From the NCBI RefSeq assembly GCF_002878395.1, contig NC_061120.1:95776583-95840582 (forward strand): a DNA stretch of 64,000 nt. Direction: 5' to 3'. Positions 47,888 through 60,570 of the stretch are shown here, piece by piece (within the stretch, counting starts at the first letter, position 1; the number at the start of each line of letters is the position of its first letter). A program made the translations under genes and the position numbers. The notes under the pieces were generated by a model. That model did not search any database and was not told the DNA's origin. It saw nothing but the letters and a program-made list of their open reading frames with translations. The DNA comes from Capsicum annuum (taxonomy: Eukaryota; Streptophyta; Magnoliopsida; Solanales; Solanaceae).

Positions 47888-48089
47888 TCATCTACTTGCC
47901 GTTAAATTTCTCCAATTTTGAGCTCTCCAAGTGTGATAGATAATTGCTCCACACGTCGTTGCAATTACCTTCATTTTGAATCTCTTTCGGTGCTTCTTTT
48001 GTGCGCTGTGAAGTAATTTTTTTATCCCTTTATTCTGCAGTGTTGTTCTTGTCCATTGACTCATTTCATGCCACATAGTTTTGACGCAT
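47888..48089 (-). pseudogene. LINE ORF2, C-terminal end
   Basis: Minus-strand reading MWHEMSQWTRTTLQ, then KMKVIATTCGAIIYHTWRAQ and NWR, the usual C-terminal tail of plant LINE (L1-type) proteins after the zf-RVT domain. The upstream part lies at 58246-58764, displaced by the two LTR insertions between. It ends at about 47890 near the TTA of the neighbouring element. Confidence 0.82.
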
Positions 48090-50319
48090 TGTTATGATCC
48101 AATCCATCGCGAGTGATACCTATCCAACTCTATAGTGGGAGAACTATCTAACTCAAACTACCCAAATTCAATACTTAGCCAAATTTAAAATAAAGTAATC
48201 ACTTCAGTAAAAAGTTCAATATTTCAAATACTAAAATATTGATGTGAAAAGAAGAAACAAATGAATGTCTAAAACAACCCCAATAATCTGAAAGTCATTG
48301 TACCAAAATACAAAAATAACAACAAATGGTTCAACCCAATAGCAAACGAAAATATCCAAGTCCAAAACAAAAGGAAGAACTAAATAAAGGATTCATAACT
48401 GTCTGGAAGATGTAGGTCACCATTGAGTCCGAATGTAGTCTGCTCTAAAGCTAAGGTCTCTGTGTAGTAGCCAGTAAATGCTCTACACTCAACTAAAAGA
48501 AAAGCACTAGTAGTATTAGAAAAAATCTAATATGTACAAGTAGTGTCATCGGTCAATCCAAAATAATTTTTGTGAACACATAACCATAACTTAGTAAGCA
48601 AGTACAACCATGAACACCTAATAATTAACTTTACCTTAATTATAAGCCATTTATCCTCTTTCAGCCAACACAAAATAATTCAGTCAAGTGTTATCAATAT
48701 AGATAATAAACCAAGTCATGACCTTAACTGCCAATCATTAACCAAGTCAACATCCATGACAAATAACAATAGCTTACACCCCATCTCAAATACATAAGTA
48801 AGTAGACAATAACAGAATATATTCCATTCTCATTATCCCGGACCACTAAAGGATCTTCTCTAATCAACAACAACAATAAAAGAATAGCAATAACCATAAA
48901 ATCTAGTCTACTCAAGTAACCGTGACACTTACCAATATCTGGTACACATATGTTATGGGTCTTATGGTCACCCACTAGCCATGACCTATAAGAGATGAGT
49001 TCTTGTCCATGTGTCGATCATCCCAAACATCTAGTGTCTATCAATGTTATACCAATAAAATCTTATAAGGATATATATTATTGGCCTATCTCATAGTAAT
49101 AATATATCCCATAAATATATCCTTTATTATCTCATCCCACAATAATAGTATATATGACAATAAAGACAACCTTAATGAGAATAGAACATTCATACATGTA
49201 CCATCAACATATCTTTTAATATAACATCATTTTATGTGATTAACACTTATGACAGCATTCATCAACAAACTTTTATGGAACATAAAATGTAACAAATATA
49301 AGAAGTAATAGTAAACATACACACATAAATCTAGTGGCTTTTAAACCAAGTTAACTATCGCCTACCTCAATCCAAACTTGAAACATTCTATCGAGCTTGA
49401 GCCTTGCCTTTCTATACAATATCTACTTGGTTGTGCTCTAAAAAATAGTAATGTAATCATAACCCAAATAAAGACCTAACAAATTCATGGATTACAACCT
49501 AATATCTTAAACTCAAGGCTGAATTCATGATCAGTCATCCCATTTTAGGATTTTCTATCTTCCTAACCTTCAACCAAATTTCAAGGGTTTTCTACCCAAT
49601 TCACCTAATTGCACTAAAAAATTCACGTAGGTCTAGTCAAATCCTTCCCAATACCTAAAATCTAGTAATTTTGTGGATTATTTATCGAAAAAACTAGTCT
49701 GTGGGATAGATTATCTTTCCTTAAGAAGGAAATTAATTAATCTTAGAATCACCCAAAATTACCTCTCCCAGCTCTAGGAAAAATGTGGTGAAAAAACAAC
49801 ATTTTTACGAAATTTTTGCCTTAATCAATGGTTATCCCGCTATAGCACATCACTTAAGCAATGTTTCCCCACTACAGTGGGATTGACCGAGGCTGGATTT
49901 CGCTGCTATGGAAATATTCCAGCTATAGTGGGGTAATGGTAGTAGTTTGCCTCTCTCTATTGTAGGGTAGGTAAGGCAGAAACATGAGGTTTTTCCTATT
50001 TTATCCATTTTTACAACACATGCTTAGATTTCCACACCCCAAACTAATCCCTTTATGTCAAGTCTAATATCAGGTGTTTTATAAATACAAATTCATTTTA
50101 CAAATTTTCTATGTATTTCTTATCATCTTAGATATCATAAAATCACCCTAAATCACCTAACCTTTAACTAATCCATTCTCGGATTATCTAGACCATACCA
50201 CTCTTGAATTATGCTTAAGATTTGCCTAGTTTGAAATTTTTAACTCTTAATTGAGGGAAAACATTAACCCAAATTGTTGCATGATAGACTTACACATAAT
50301 AAGGAAAAGGGTCGATACA
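48090..50319 (-). repeat. Probable solo LTR inside the LINE
   Basis: On the minus strand it starts TGTATCGACCC (50319) and ends GGATCATAACA (48090), with TG and CA ends. It has cgctatag/cacagtgg-like words at 49830-49960, common in nightshade Gypsy LTRs. No internal region, primer site or second LTR is present. LINE coding sequence is found directly at its left side, and on its right after the Tekay insertion. Flanking words ATAAG and ATGCG (minus strand) agree only in three of five bases. Confidence 0.65.
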
Positions 50320-50324
50320 CTTAT
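50320..50324. repeat. Candidate target-site duplication, left copy (CTTAT)
   Basis: CTTAT occurs here and at 58241-58245, directly after the right LTR. On the left four bases (gtat) lie between it and the TG of the LTR, so the fit is imperfect. It also touches the end of the solo LTR. Confidence 0.5.
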
Positions 50325-50328
50325 GTAT

Positions 50329-53201
50329 TGTAATACCCTATACTTTTCCTAGCTTGAAAAGTTTTCTAAGAATGTTAGAAACTTTTTTTAAAAGATGAAT
50401 ATACTTTTGTTCATGTGGTATTTTCAAGATTTTAACTTTTTATTATGTGAAAAATCGAATAAGCTTTCCATCGATACAAAATTCGCCCAAATCTGACACC
50501 CGAGTGAAGAGTTAGAGGCTTTTTAGTAAGACAGTGTATCACCTGAGCCTTCAGCGCATTGCGTAGATAACTCAAATGGCAATAGTCAATTTCCAGTGTT
50601 ACTCCATAAAAGTGGCACGTCGCACCAAAATTTAAGGTCGCAGACTAGGTGGTAACGCGATAGCTCTGCGTCGCACCACCATGCAATTTCCTATTTGTCA
50701 TTTTCCAGTGACTTGGCGTAATAGTGGCGCGTCGTGCCAAGGATGAAAATCAAGAAATTTTGTCAAAAATTAAAGACGCATCTAAGGGTTAAACGATCAA
50801 TTTCCTACCCCTATTTAAACCTAATAACATGTGATTTAGCCATTCTTCACCTAAAATATACTAGTTTCTCTCAAGTTTCTCTTAAGAACAAGCTAGGGTT
50901 TCTATTGGGGATTCAAATTCAAGAAGGTTTCAACATCAATCTTCATGAAATTACTAACTAAGGTATGCATAGTGTTCATTCATGGACTCCTTTCATCCAT
51001 GAAGCCCGAGAATCTCTTGTGTAAGTTTAAGTTTATAGATTTCTTTATGAATTTTATGTTTTGGTTTGTTTTGTTTTGGTTGAGAATGATCAATTGAATT
51101 CAAATACTTGTTGATTGATCAATTATATATGAAATTGATTTGTATAGATATATATTCATATGAACCTATAAATAAACCCTAGGATGATGTAATTAGAGAT
51201 AAATCATGATGATTAATTGTTGTATAATGTTGTCTACATGTGCTATGCCAACCATGTGTATGATTAAATGCCTAGATGAAGTAACAATTCCCAACTAGTA
51301 TGATATCTTGAAATCCCCATGTATGTACGAGCTTATGCAAATCACATATCTGATGAAATGCTTCAATATATGAATTACGAATTGTGTTCTTGGTCATGTG
51401 TTAAAGTAAGCCATGCTTTGTCAGTTTCTTCTCATCAAGTCCTGGGGGTACTTATACCTGAATATTTAGCTGTGTGCCTAGAGCCATGTCATGTTTTCAC
51501 GATCTCCTCAGTCAAGCTATGATCCATAGAACTCAATCAGTCATGTGACTCAAGAAATCTCAGAAATCTTAGTAATTTCAGTAGCTCAGTAAACTCAGTA
51601 ACCTCAGTATTCCCAGTCAATCTCAATAACTTTAGTATTCTAAGTTAGTCCTCAGAACTCAGTACATACCACCAGTTAACAGAACTCAGTAAATTTAGTT
51701 TAGCTTCGCTAGACAATACCACTAGTATAATTTTAGTTTAGTTAATTAGTTCAGTATCTTTCAGATGGAAGTAGGATTTAGCACCGAGCGAGCCTAGGGA
51801 TGGGGACTCACCCGCTAAATAGGACTGAGATCCCTAGAAGCAATCCCTAAGTTTTAGAACTACGTAGCCAGCGTAGGTACGAGATGTCACCTGTTAGATA
51901 GGACTGACATACTTAGGGATCACCCGTTAGCATATTCAAAAATATAGGACTGATCCCAGGGGTCACCTGCTAGATTAGGACTGACTCCACAGCAGTTGTA
52001 TTTACCAGTGGTGTGGTTTGAAACCCTTCTAGCTGGGGTTATAGGTTCAACCCCAGTTATCTTAGTATGGGGCATGTCGGTTAGATGAATACATCCCATA
52101 GTTTCAGTTACAGAATCAGAACTGTCAGATATAGTCAATTCAGCTTAGTACTATAGATTTAGGACTGTCAGATATAGTCACTCCTTATCATTATAAATAG
52201 ACTCCGAGATTACCTACTAGACAGGACTAATCTCAACTATGGTCAATCAGTAATGGTATTATCAGATTTAGACATCACCCACTATATAGGACTAATCTCA
52301 GATTTAGTTACTCAGATACAGTACGAAACTCAACTAGTTCCATCAGATTCAGGACTATAAGATACAGTTACTCATGTTATCAATTATATTAGTTATCAAA
52401 ACTTATGTCATTAGAATTTAGCTTCAAAACTGTTACATACAGTCAACCAGACCAGTTTTTTAAAAACAGAACTGTCAGACAAAGTTATCTATGTATTAGT
52501 AACATAGTATCAGTCCCTCAGTATTCAGTAATATAGTATTAGTTTCTACTCATCAGTGACTCAGATGTCAATATCAGTAGACTCAGTAGTTAGAAATTAG
52601 TAACCAGTCCTATTATGATCTCAGTTACAGTTACGTATGCATGCATATATTCTCACGTTCATGTTAGTCAGTCAGTTAGTATTGTTCATGCATATGAACC
52701 TATTGCATTTAGCCTACCTCACTTGTATACCAATACATTCAAAGTACTGATGCATTTACGCTATAATGTCTTATACCATAGGTTTAGAAGCATGAGCTCC
52801 AGAGAACCAATAGTATCCTCATTCAGCGATCAGAGTTAGTAGTGAGTCCTCATCCTTTGAGGACATGACAATCGCATTACTATTATAGTTTTTAGTTTAT
52901 TTATAGTAGTTAGAGTTAGTTGGGGACATGTCTCATCAATTCCTTATTCAGACAATTTAGAGGCTTTCAGACCACAGTATGTTCAGACAATTACCTCAGT
53001 TGTTTGGGTATTATTATTCCATATTTTTCATTTATGTACTAGTATTGAACTTTATTGATTTTCAGTTCATGTTTTCGTATTTACAATATTATTACTATTA
53101 TTCAGTGTTCAGTTTACTGATATTAGTCATGGGTTAGCTTGTGGTCCTTCGGGGTCATGAGCACCATGTAGCATTTCGGGTACCAGATCCGGGGAGTTAC
53201 A
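50329..53201 (+). repeat. 5' LTR of the gag-only element
   Basis: Starts tgtaataccctatactttt and ends ggggagttaca; pairs with 55410-58240. At 50530-50750 a block with gtggcgcgtcgtgcc and similar words; at 51570-52600 a long part rich in imperfect CAGTA, tcagata and taggactg words. Confidence 0.92.
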
Positions 53202-53202
53202 A

Positions 53203-53222
53203 ACATAGTATTAGAACCTAAG
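53203..53222 (+). other. Primer-binding site, decayed
   Basis: aacatagtattagaacctaa resembles TTGGTATCAGAGCCTAA, the initiator Met tRNA site, in the right position after the LTR. Several bases have changed. Confidence 0.7.
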
Positions 53223-53426
53223 GTTCAAAAGTGTCCTAGGAAGTCTGAAAATCTACATCTAGTAGAGTCTTATACATGCATGTGTTGTTCACCACACTTA
53301 TGTGCAAGAGGCTATGACGTATTTTAGGAATAGTTTTCCTTCTTTAAATATCCATGTTGTGCTAGTGAGCATAGTCTCAAAGTTAAAATATCAGTGTGAT
53401 GTATTTCTCCCTTTCTTCTACAGAAC

Positions 53427-54490
53427 ATGCCTCCTAGAAGAAGAAACAGGAATCAGTCAGCCCCTTAGCCCGAAGAACCTTTGGGTGAACTTGTTTCTCA
53501 TGCAGAGTTCAAGGCTGCATTCACTACTCTTTCTCAGTTAGTTGCTGCATATAATGAATGACCAGCTGTCATTCCAGCAAACCCAATGGCTAATTCATCT
53601 ACATCCAGGATTTGAGATTTCATGCAAATAAACCCTCCATCCTTTCTTGGGTCTAAGTCAGATGAGGACCTTTAAGAATTCCTAGATTAGGTTCTGAAGG
53701 TGACCGACATCATGGGGGTGACTACTATTGGGAGTGATGAGCTAGCTATATACTAGTTGCATGATGATGCTCACACTTGGTTCAAGTAGTGAAAGTCAAA
53801 GAGGGCAGACAATGCAGGGTCAGTTAAGTGGGAAGAGTTTGCTTCTGCATTCCTTGATAGATTATTTCCCCCAGAGCTTAGAGAAGCCAAGGTGCTAGAG
53901 TTTATCAACCTCAGGTAGGGCAATATGGTAGTGAAAGAGTATTCTCTTAAGTTTACTCAATTAGCCAGATATGCCCCTCATGTGGTTGCAGACAGTAGGG
54001 CCATGATGAATAAGTTTGTGTCAGGGGTAAATGATAGCATGTTTAATAAGTCCAAATATGACATGATAAATAGTGGCATGACTTTATCTAGAATTATGAC
54101 CCATGATCAGCAGATAGAAGAGAAAAAAATTATGATAAAGGAAAGCCAGAACAAGAGGGTAAGGACAGGTAGTTTCAGCTTTGCTAAGCCTAATTCAGTT
54201 GGTGGTAGTAGTCTTAGTATAGTCATAAGCTTTCAGTACTAGCTCCATCTTTATCTAGTGTACCATTACCCAAGTTTGGGAATGACAATCGTGATAGGTT
54301 GCTAGGATCTGAGGCCTAGGATAGTGAGAACATGAGTCTTACCTATTCGCTTTGTGAAGAGTATGGTAGGAATCACCTAGGTGTATATAGAGCAGGAAGC
54401 GAGGTATGTTATGGATGTGGTAAGCCAGGCCACAGGCTGCGGGAATATAAAGTAAGGGCTCAGAAGGGAAAATGTTTACGCCAGTAGGGC
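53427..54490 (+). pseudogene. gag: Gag of the gag-only element
   Basis: ATG at 53427 with MPPRRRNRNQSAP, then a stop. The capsid core continues with several stops up to the open stretch 53925-54242: VKEYSLKFTQLARYAPHVVA and KFVSGVNDS. The knuckle CYGCGKPGHRLREY is at 54409-54450, its last Cys changed to Tyr. The words match the gag of the Tekay element at 24600-25683. Confidence 0.9.
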
Positions 54491-54660
54491 GTCACTTCCA
54501 ATACCACTCATGGTCAGCGTCAGAATAGGTTTTATACTCTTCAGACTCGCCATAATCAAGGAAATTCTCCCGTCATAGATTTGGGTATGGTATAGGTCCT
54601 TCATACTCATGATATCCACTACTAGACCTCTTGCTCTCATTTTAGTAAGATTTTCAGCAT
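54491..54660 (+). pseudogene. Protease start, truncated
   Basis: After the knuckle the reading GQRQNRFYTLQTRHN and SPVIDLG, then HTHDIHY and TSCSHFSK corresponds to the beginning of the Tekay protease up to the active-site region, where the Asp is no longer readable. From here on pol is missing. Confidence 0.65.
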
Positions 54661-55393
54661 GAGTTATTTAGTCATGAATCAGTCCGTGGATGCCTTGTGC
54701 ATCACCCCAGTATCGCAGTACAATGAGAATTCTTAGAGGGATATAGTGTCCCAAGGGGGAGATACTCAACCTCAACGTTCTCATTCCTTAAATAAAGTTC
54801 CTCTTTGAATAAAGAATCCACTTTAGAGTAGAGGGTATTCATAAGTTAACCCTCAAAGTCCCAACTTCAGCTTTGGGCTATGTATTCAGAGGCTCGGTTG
54901 AGTTCATGATGTTCAGTTCGTATGTCATGTATCAGACCAGACTCAGTTTGGTTCTCATATTTCCTCTCATGCATGTTTAGTAAGATGATCTCAAATTTAT
55001 TAGCATTTTCAGTTAAAATAATAGTTCTACTTAGTCTTACTCAGTTTCATGTTTAGTGTTTATTAAAAACTTGGTACTAAGTACCCTTGCATATTCAGCC
55101 ATGCATTCATTTATTAGTTCAGGCATGTAATTATGGATTAGACATGAATTCTCACTATGAGAAATTTAGTTAATTAGAATATTCAATTATGTACTCATAA
55201 GTCAATTATCAGTCTTGCATCAGATATGCATGAACTCAGGTTATTAGTCATGCATCATATATGTATGTTCAATATGTAATATTCAGCCATCAGTTATGTT
55301 AGTCATGAAATTATGTTTCAGCTAGTCATGTTCAGTATGTACATCAGTTTGTATTATTTTCCTCTCACTCAGTCTCATTCGAGGATGAATGTT
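54661..55393 (+). other. Non-coding internal remainder
   Basis: Contains no pol motif. A ccaagggggagatactcaa word near 54750 resembles a polypurine tract and the start of the 3' non-coding region, so the deletion may have joined protease to a duplicated 3' end. Words such as agtcatgcat repeat at 55090-55320. Confidence 0.5.
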
Positions 55394-55409
55394 CTCAAGG
55401 GGGAGATAT
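55394..55409 (+). other. Polypurine tract
   Basis: ctcaagggggagatat directly before the 3' LTR; the same tract, on the other strand, precedes the 3' LTR of the element at 18553. Confidence 0.85.
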
Positions 55410-58240
55410 TGTAATACCCCATACTTTTCCTAGGTTGAAAAGTTTCTCAAGAATTTTAGAAGCTTTCTTTGAAAGATGAATCCACTTTTGTAAACATGGT
55501 ATTTTTTAATATTTTTACTTTTTATCATGTAGATAATCGAATAAGCTTTCCATCGATACCAAATTCGCCTAAATTTGACACTCGGATGAAGAGTTAGAGC
55601 CTTTTTAGTGAGACAGTGTATCACCTGAGCCTTCAGCGCGTCGCGGAGATAGCTCAAATGGCAATTGTCAATTTCCAGTGTTGCTCCATGATAGTAGTGC
55701 ATCATGCCAAACTTTCAGGTTGCATACAAGGTGGCAACGTGATAGCTCCATGTCGTGCCATAGTGCAATTTCCCATTTGTCACTTTCCAGTGACTTGGCG
55801 CGATAGCGGCGCATCGCGCTAAGGACGAAAATCGAGAAATTTTGTCAAAAATTAAAGACACATCCAAGGGTTAAAAGGGTCAATTTTTTACCCCTATTTG
55901 AACCCAATAACACATGATTTAGCCATTCTTCACCCAAAATATACTAGTTTCTCTCAAGAATAAGCTAGGTTTCTATTGAGGATTCAAATTCAAGAAGGTT
56001 TTATCGTCAATATTCATGAAATTACGAACTAAGGTATGTGTAGTGTTCATTCATGGACTCCTTTCATCCCTGAAGCCTGAGAATCTCTTTTCTAAGTTTA
56101 AGTTTATGGATTGCTTTATGAATTTCATGTTGGGTTTGTTTTGTTTATGTTGAGAATGATCAATTGAATTCAAATCCTTGTTAGGAGATCAATTTTATAT
56201 GGAATTGATTTGTATAGATGTATATTCATGTGAACCTATAAGTAAACCCTAGGATGATGAAATTAGAGATGAATCATGATGATTAATTATTGTATAATAT
56301 TGTCTACATGTGCTCTGCCTACCACATGTATGATTAAATGCCTAGATGAAAGAATAATGAATATCATAAAATCCCCATGTATATACGAGCTTATGCAAAT
56401 CACATGTCTGATGAAGTGCTTCAATATATGAATTATGAATTGTGTTGTTGGTCATGTGTTAAAGTAAGCCATGCTATGTCAGTTTCTTCTCATCGAGTCC
56501 TAGGGGTGCTTGTACCTGAAAATTTAGCTGTGTGCCTAGAGCCATGTCATGTTTTCACGATCTCCTCAGTCAAGCTATGATCCATAGAACTCAGTCAGTC
56601 ATGTGATTCAGGAAATATCAGAAATCTCAGTAATTTCATTAGCTCAGTAAACTCAGTAACCTCAGTATTCCCAGTCAATCTCAGTAACTTCAGATTCTCA
56701 GTCAGTCCTCAGAACTCAGTACACTCCATCAGTCAACAGAACTCTATAAATTCAATTTAGCTCTACTATACAATACCACCAGTATCAATTTAGTTTAGTT
56801 ATTTAGTTCAGTGTCTTTCAGATGGGAGTAGGATTCAGCACCGAGCGAGCCTAGGAATGGGGACTCACCCACTAAATAGGACTGAGATCCCTAGAAGCAA
56901 TCCCTATTGTTCTAGAACTACGTAGCCAGCGTAGGTACGAGATGTCACCCGTTAGATAGGACTGACATACTCAGCGATCACCTGTTAGCATATTCTAATG
57001 TACAGGATTGATCCCAGAGGTCACTCGCTAGATTAGGACTAACTCCGCAGCAGTTTTCTTTACCAGTGATGCGGTACTGACACCTTTCTAGCTGGGGTTA
57101 CAGGTTTGACCCTAGTTAGCTTAGTATGGGGCATGTCGGTTAGATGAATACATCCCACAGTTTCAGTTACAAAATTAGGACTATCAGATACAGTTAATTC
57201 AGCTCAGTAGTATAGATTTAGAATAGTTAGATACAGTCACTCCTTATCATTATAGATAGACTTTGAGATCATGCACTAGACAGGACTGATCTCAACTATG
57301 GTCAATCAGTAATGGTATTTTCAGATTTTGACATCACCAGCTAGATAAGACTGATCTCAGATTCAGTTACTTAGATACAGTACGAAACTCATCTAGTTCC
57401 ATCAGATTCAGGATTATCAGATACAGTCACTCATATTATTAGTTATATTAGTTAGCAGAACTTATGTCATTAGCATTCAGCTTCAGGACTGTTAGATACA
57501 GTCAACCAGACCAGTTCTTTTTAAACAGATTTGTCAAACACAGTTATCCATGTATTAGTCCCTCAGTATTCAGTAATACAGTATTAGTTTCTACTCATTA
57601 GTGACTTAGATGTCAATGTTAGTAGACTCAATAGTCATAACTCAGTATCCAGTCCTATCATGATCTCCGTTATAGTTACGTATGCATACATGTATTCTCA
57701 CATTCATATCAGTCAGTCAGTTAGTATTGTTCATGCATATGAACCTATTGCATTCAACCTACCTCACTTGCATACCAGTATATTCAAAGTACTGATGCTT
57801 TTGTGCTATGGTGTCCTATATCATTAGTTTAGAAGCACGAACTCCAGAGAACCAGTTGCATCCCAGTTCAGCTATCATAGTTAGCAGTAAGTCCTTATCC
57901 TTTGAGGATATGATGATCACATTACTATTTCAGTTTTCAATTTATTTCAGTAGTTGGAGTTAGTTAGGGACATGTCCCATTCACTCCTTATTCAGACAGT
58001 TTAGATGCTTTCATATTATAGTATGTTCAGAAAATTATCTCAGTTGTTTTGGTATTGTTATACCATATTTTTCAATTATGTACTAGTATTGAACCTTATG
58101 GGCTTTTAGTTCATGTTTTTGCATTTACGATATTATTACTACTATTCAGTGTTTACAGATATCAGTCATGGGTTATCTTGTGGTCCTTCTGGGTTATGGG
58201 CACCATGTAGCATTTCGAGTACCAGATTTAGGGCGTTACA
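55410..58240 (+). repeat. 3' LTR of the gag-only element
   Basis: Starts tgtaataccccatactttt and ends agggcgttaca. The CG-rich block at 55630-55830 and CAGTA-rich part at 56620-57690 pair with the 5' LTR. Substitutions are numerous. Confidence 0.92.
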
Positions 58241-58245
58241 CTTAT
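58241..58245. repeat. Candidate target-site duplication, right copy (CTTAT)
   Basis: Directly after the 3' LTR; see 50320-50324. LINE sequence continues behind it. Confidence 0.5.
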
Positions 58246-58764
58246 ACTCTTTTATTAAATGGACTTTTGATTCCCACCCTTGTGAATCACATAGACTACA
58301 CCATGCATCATCCACCTGTATATTTAGCCAAAGTCTAATTTCTTGTAAAAGAAACCTTTCTTGAATAGCTAGCCATATGCTTTGAAAAGATATAGATTTC
58401 AAGATTACTTCTGCGATTATCTTTTATCCTTGACCCATAATATCTCTGTAGCTCCTTGTTATAGAGTAATTACCATGTTGTGTCAATATGTATCTACCTT
58501 ATACATACCATGTTTGTATCTGCACCTTAATAGCATTATGTTTCCTCTAGTATAAACTACTATTAACAAAAACCCTTGGCTCCTATATGTTTGGATCATC
58601 TTTGATTTATACAACATTTACCCATTGAACCCAAAGAGACTCCTTATTCATTGAGATTTTCCATAACAATTTCCCCATAGATATAATGTTCTAGTTACTA
58701 CTACCTTTTTATATTCAAGCCACCCTGCCTCTTAGTATAATATATACTTTCTAAGGAGACCAAT
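58246..58764 (-). pseudogene. LINE ORF2, zf-RVT region
   Basis: Minus-strand reading in several frames: KRQGGLNIK, then GKLLWKISMNKESLWVQW (about 58615-58670), VVYIKDDPNI, and in 58246-58402 FSIW-type and AWCSLCDSQGWESKVHLIKEY, where CSLC and ESKVHLI fit the zinc-finger part (C-LC--ES--HLF) of plant LINE proteins. The final Cys-rich part is cut at 58246 by the LTR element; the tail follows at 48089. Confidence 0.83.
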
Positions 58765-59220
58765 TGTCATAACCTAAATTGTAGATCATGTGGGTATCTA
58801 TAAAGCTCTAACCTAGATAGAAGAACACCACCCAACCTTTAATCACTATAGAAAACATTACCAAAACCTTAAGATTTAGCAAATAATAGGCGTATCTCTT
58901 AAAACAAAACTTACAAAATATATTACAAAATTTAATTACACAACTCCCCAGTCAAAATTGGTACAAGAGAGCTAACTATTGAAGAACGACAAAAGAAAAA
59001 ATTTATGTAAGATTGGAATGACAGGAGCTACTCAAGAATAATTACTGCTTCACCTATAGAAACTCAACTAAACTGTAACATGGCTATATCCCTAAAAGTA
59101 GATATAGTAAATATAGCATTAGTACAACCACATGTAGTAGTAGGTATTAATAGTCAACTAGGGATAGAAAACATATAATAACATATCGCAAATCAAGAAG
59201 ACACCATGACAATATAAGGT
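58765..59220. repeat. LTR-like fragment
   Basis: Begins tgtcataacctaaattgtag, an LTR-like start directly behind LINE sequence, and continues AT-rich and non-coding up to the next element. No partner LTR is in the window. Could be a truncated LTR of a Gypsy element. Confidence 0.35.
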
Positions 59221-59500
59221 TATCACGATCCGAGACTGCCCCCTAGCTGAAGCATGATGCTTAGAGTCACAAGTGACCTTAAGCTAACCCATGGCCTAGC
59301 TTGACACTAAGGATATTGTATAAAACTTATTAACACTATGTGGTAGCCAAAGTCTTACTGATATATGAAAATAAAAAGCCAAGTATCCATGTTAAAACAA
59401 AAAACCAAGCATCTCTTTAACAACGAAGTATGAATGACTGAATACACTAATGCTGGAGACAAAGTATGAATGACTGAATGCATAGATGCTAAGACTCTAA
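59221..59500 (-). repeat. 3' LTR fragment, internally deleted
   Basis: Starts tatcacgatccgagactg, which pairs with tcacagcctgggactac at 63857. It ends with a 34-bp direct repeat (aagtatgaatgactgaat at about 59427 and 59461) before integrase coding words begin. Confidence 0.65.
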
Positions 59501-60240
59501 CTCATAGCCTATATTACCAAAGTGACCCACAACCTTATAAGGACCAATATAGCGGGGACTAAGTTTTACCATGTTACCAAATCTCTTTATCCCTTTCATG
59601 GGTGAAACCCTTAAGTAGACAAGATCATAAATAGTGAACTCAAGTTCCCTCATCCTCACATCTAAATAGGATTTCTGGTGACTGGTCTATTTTTAGCCTT
59701 TCTCTAAATAACTGAACTTTCTCTATAGACTCATGAAATAAATCTAGCCCTATCAAAGTATCCTCACCAACTTCAAACCAACCAATTAGAGATCTACACC
59801 CCCTACTATAAAGTTCTTCAAACTGGACCACCAATATATTCAAATGATAACAATTATTATAATCAAACTCGATCAAAGGAAAATGATCATACCAAATACC
59901 CGTAAAATTAATGGTACACGCTCTCAATATGTACTCTAAGTTTTGAATAGTTCTCTTATCTGTCTGTAGATGAAAAGTCATACTAAGATAAACTTGGGTA
60001 CCAAAACCCTTGTGAAACTTTCCAAAAATGAGAGGTAAACTAAGTACCTCTATATCAATAATAATCAATAGGACTGCATGTAATTTTATCAAATCCCTAA
60101 GATAGAGTCTAATATAGTCCTTGGTTGAATTTAAACTATTAACTAGAAAGAAATAGGCTAACTTAGTCATTCGATTCACGATAACCCAAATAGAATCATG
60201 TGCATAGTACAAAGAAACCTACAATAAAGTCCATATTCAC
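59500..60240 (-). pseudogene. pol: Integrase
   Basis: A long open stretch of 190 codons (59640-60212) covers the catalytic core with HDSIWVIVNRMTKLAYF, LYLRDLIKLHAV, FHKGFGTQVYLSMTFH and LRACTINFTGIW; the Asp of the usual SDRG word is replaced (IDIE). After a frameshift, KRFGNMVKLSPRYIGPYKVV (59520-59580) gives the C-terminal part with its GPY motif. Confidence 0.88.
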
Positions 60241-60570
60241 CACTTCCCACTTCTAAGTAGGAATATTGATATCTTGAAGTGTACCACTAGTTCTCAGGTG
60301 CTCAACCTTATCTTTCTGGCAATTTGGACACGTAGATTAAAATTCTACTATAAATTTTTCACGCCATTCAACCAATAGACTTCCCATAAATCACAACAAA
60401 TCATCATAGATCATGGGTTAATAGAATATGGAGAATTGTGAGCTTCCTCTAGCATCCACTGTCTCAAGTCAACTACATCCTAAACAAATAGTTTTCCCTG
60501 ATGACAAAGAACACCATCTATAACTTAGTAGAATACCTCAATCTAGCAACTGAACAACCGAACTCCCAAT

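Larger units (their letters stand above)
50329..58240 (+). mobile_element. Tekay-like element with gag only (pol deleted)
   Basis: Two LTRs of about 2.87 and 2.83 kb enclose only 2.2 kb: a decayed primer-binding site, gag with one knuckle, the first codons of protease, non-coding DNA and a polypurine tract. Reverse transcriptase, RNase H, integrase and chromodomain are missing. Such LTR-gag-LTR forms are known as TR-GAG type elements and depend on enzymes of relatives. The LTRs share the gtaataccc start, the CG-rich block and the CAGTA-rich part. Confidence 0.9.

Noticed and set aside
51319..51522. Open frame of 67 codons also present at 56377-56580 with similar peptide
   Set aside because: Both lie at matching places of the two LTRs of one element, so the likeness reflects LTR copying. 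No protein family is recognised.
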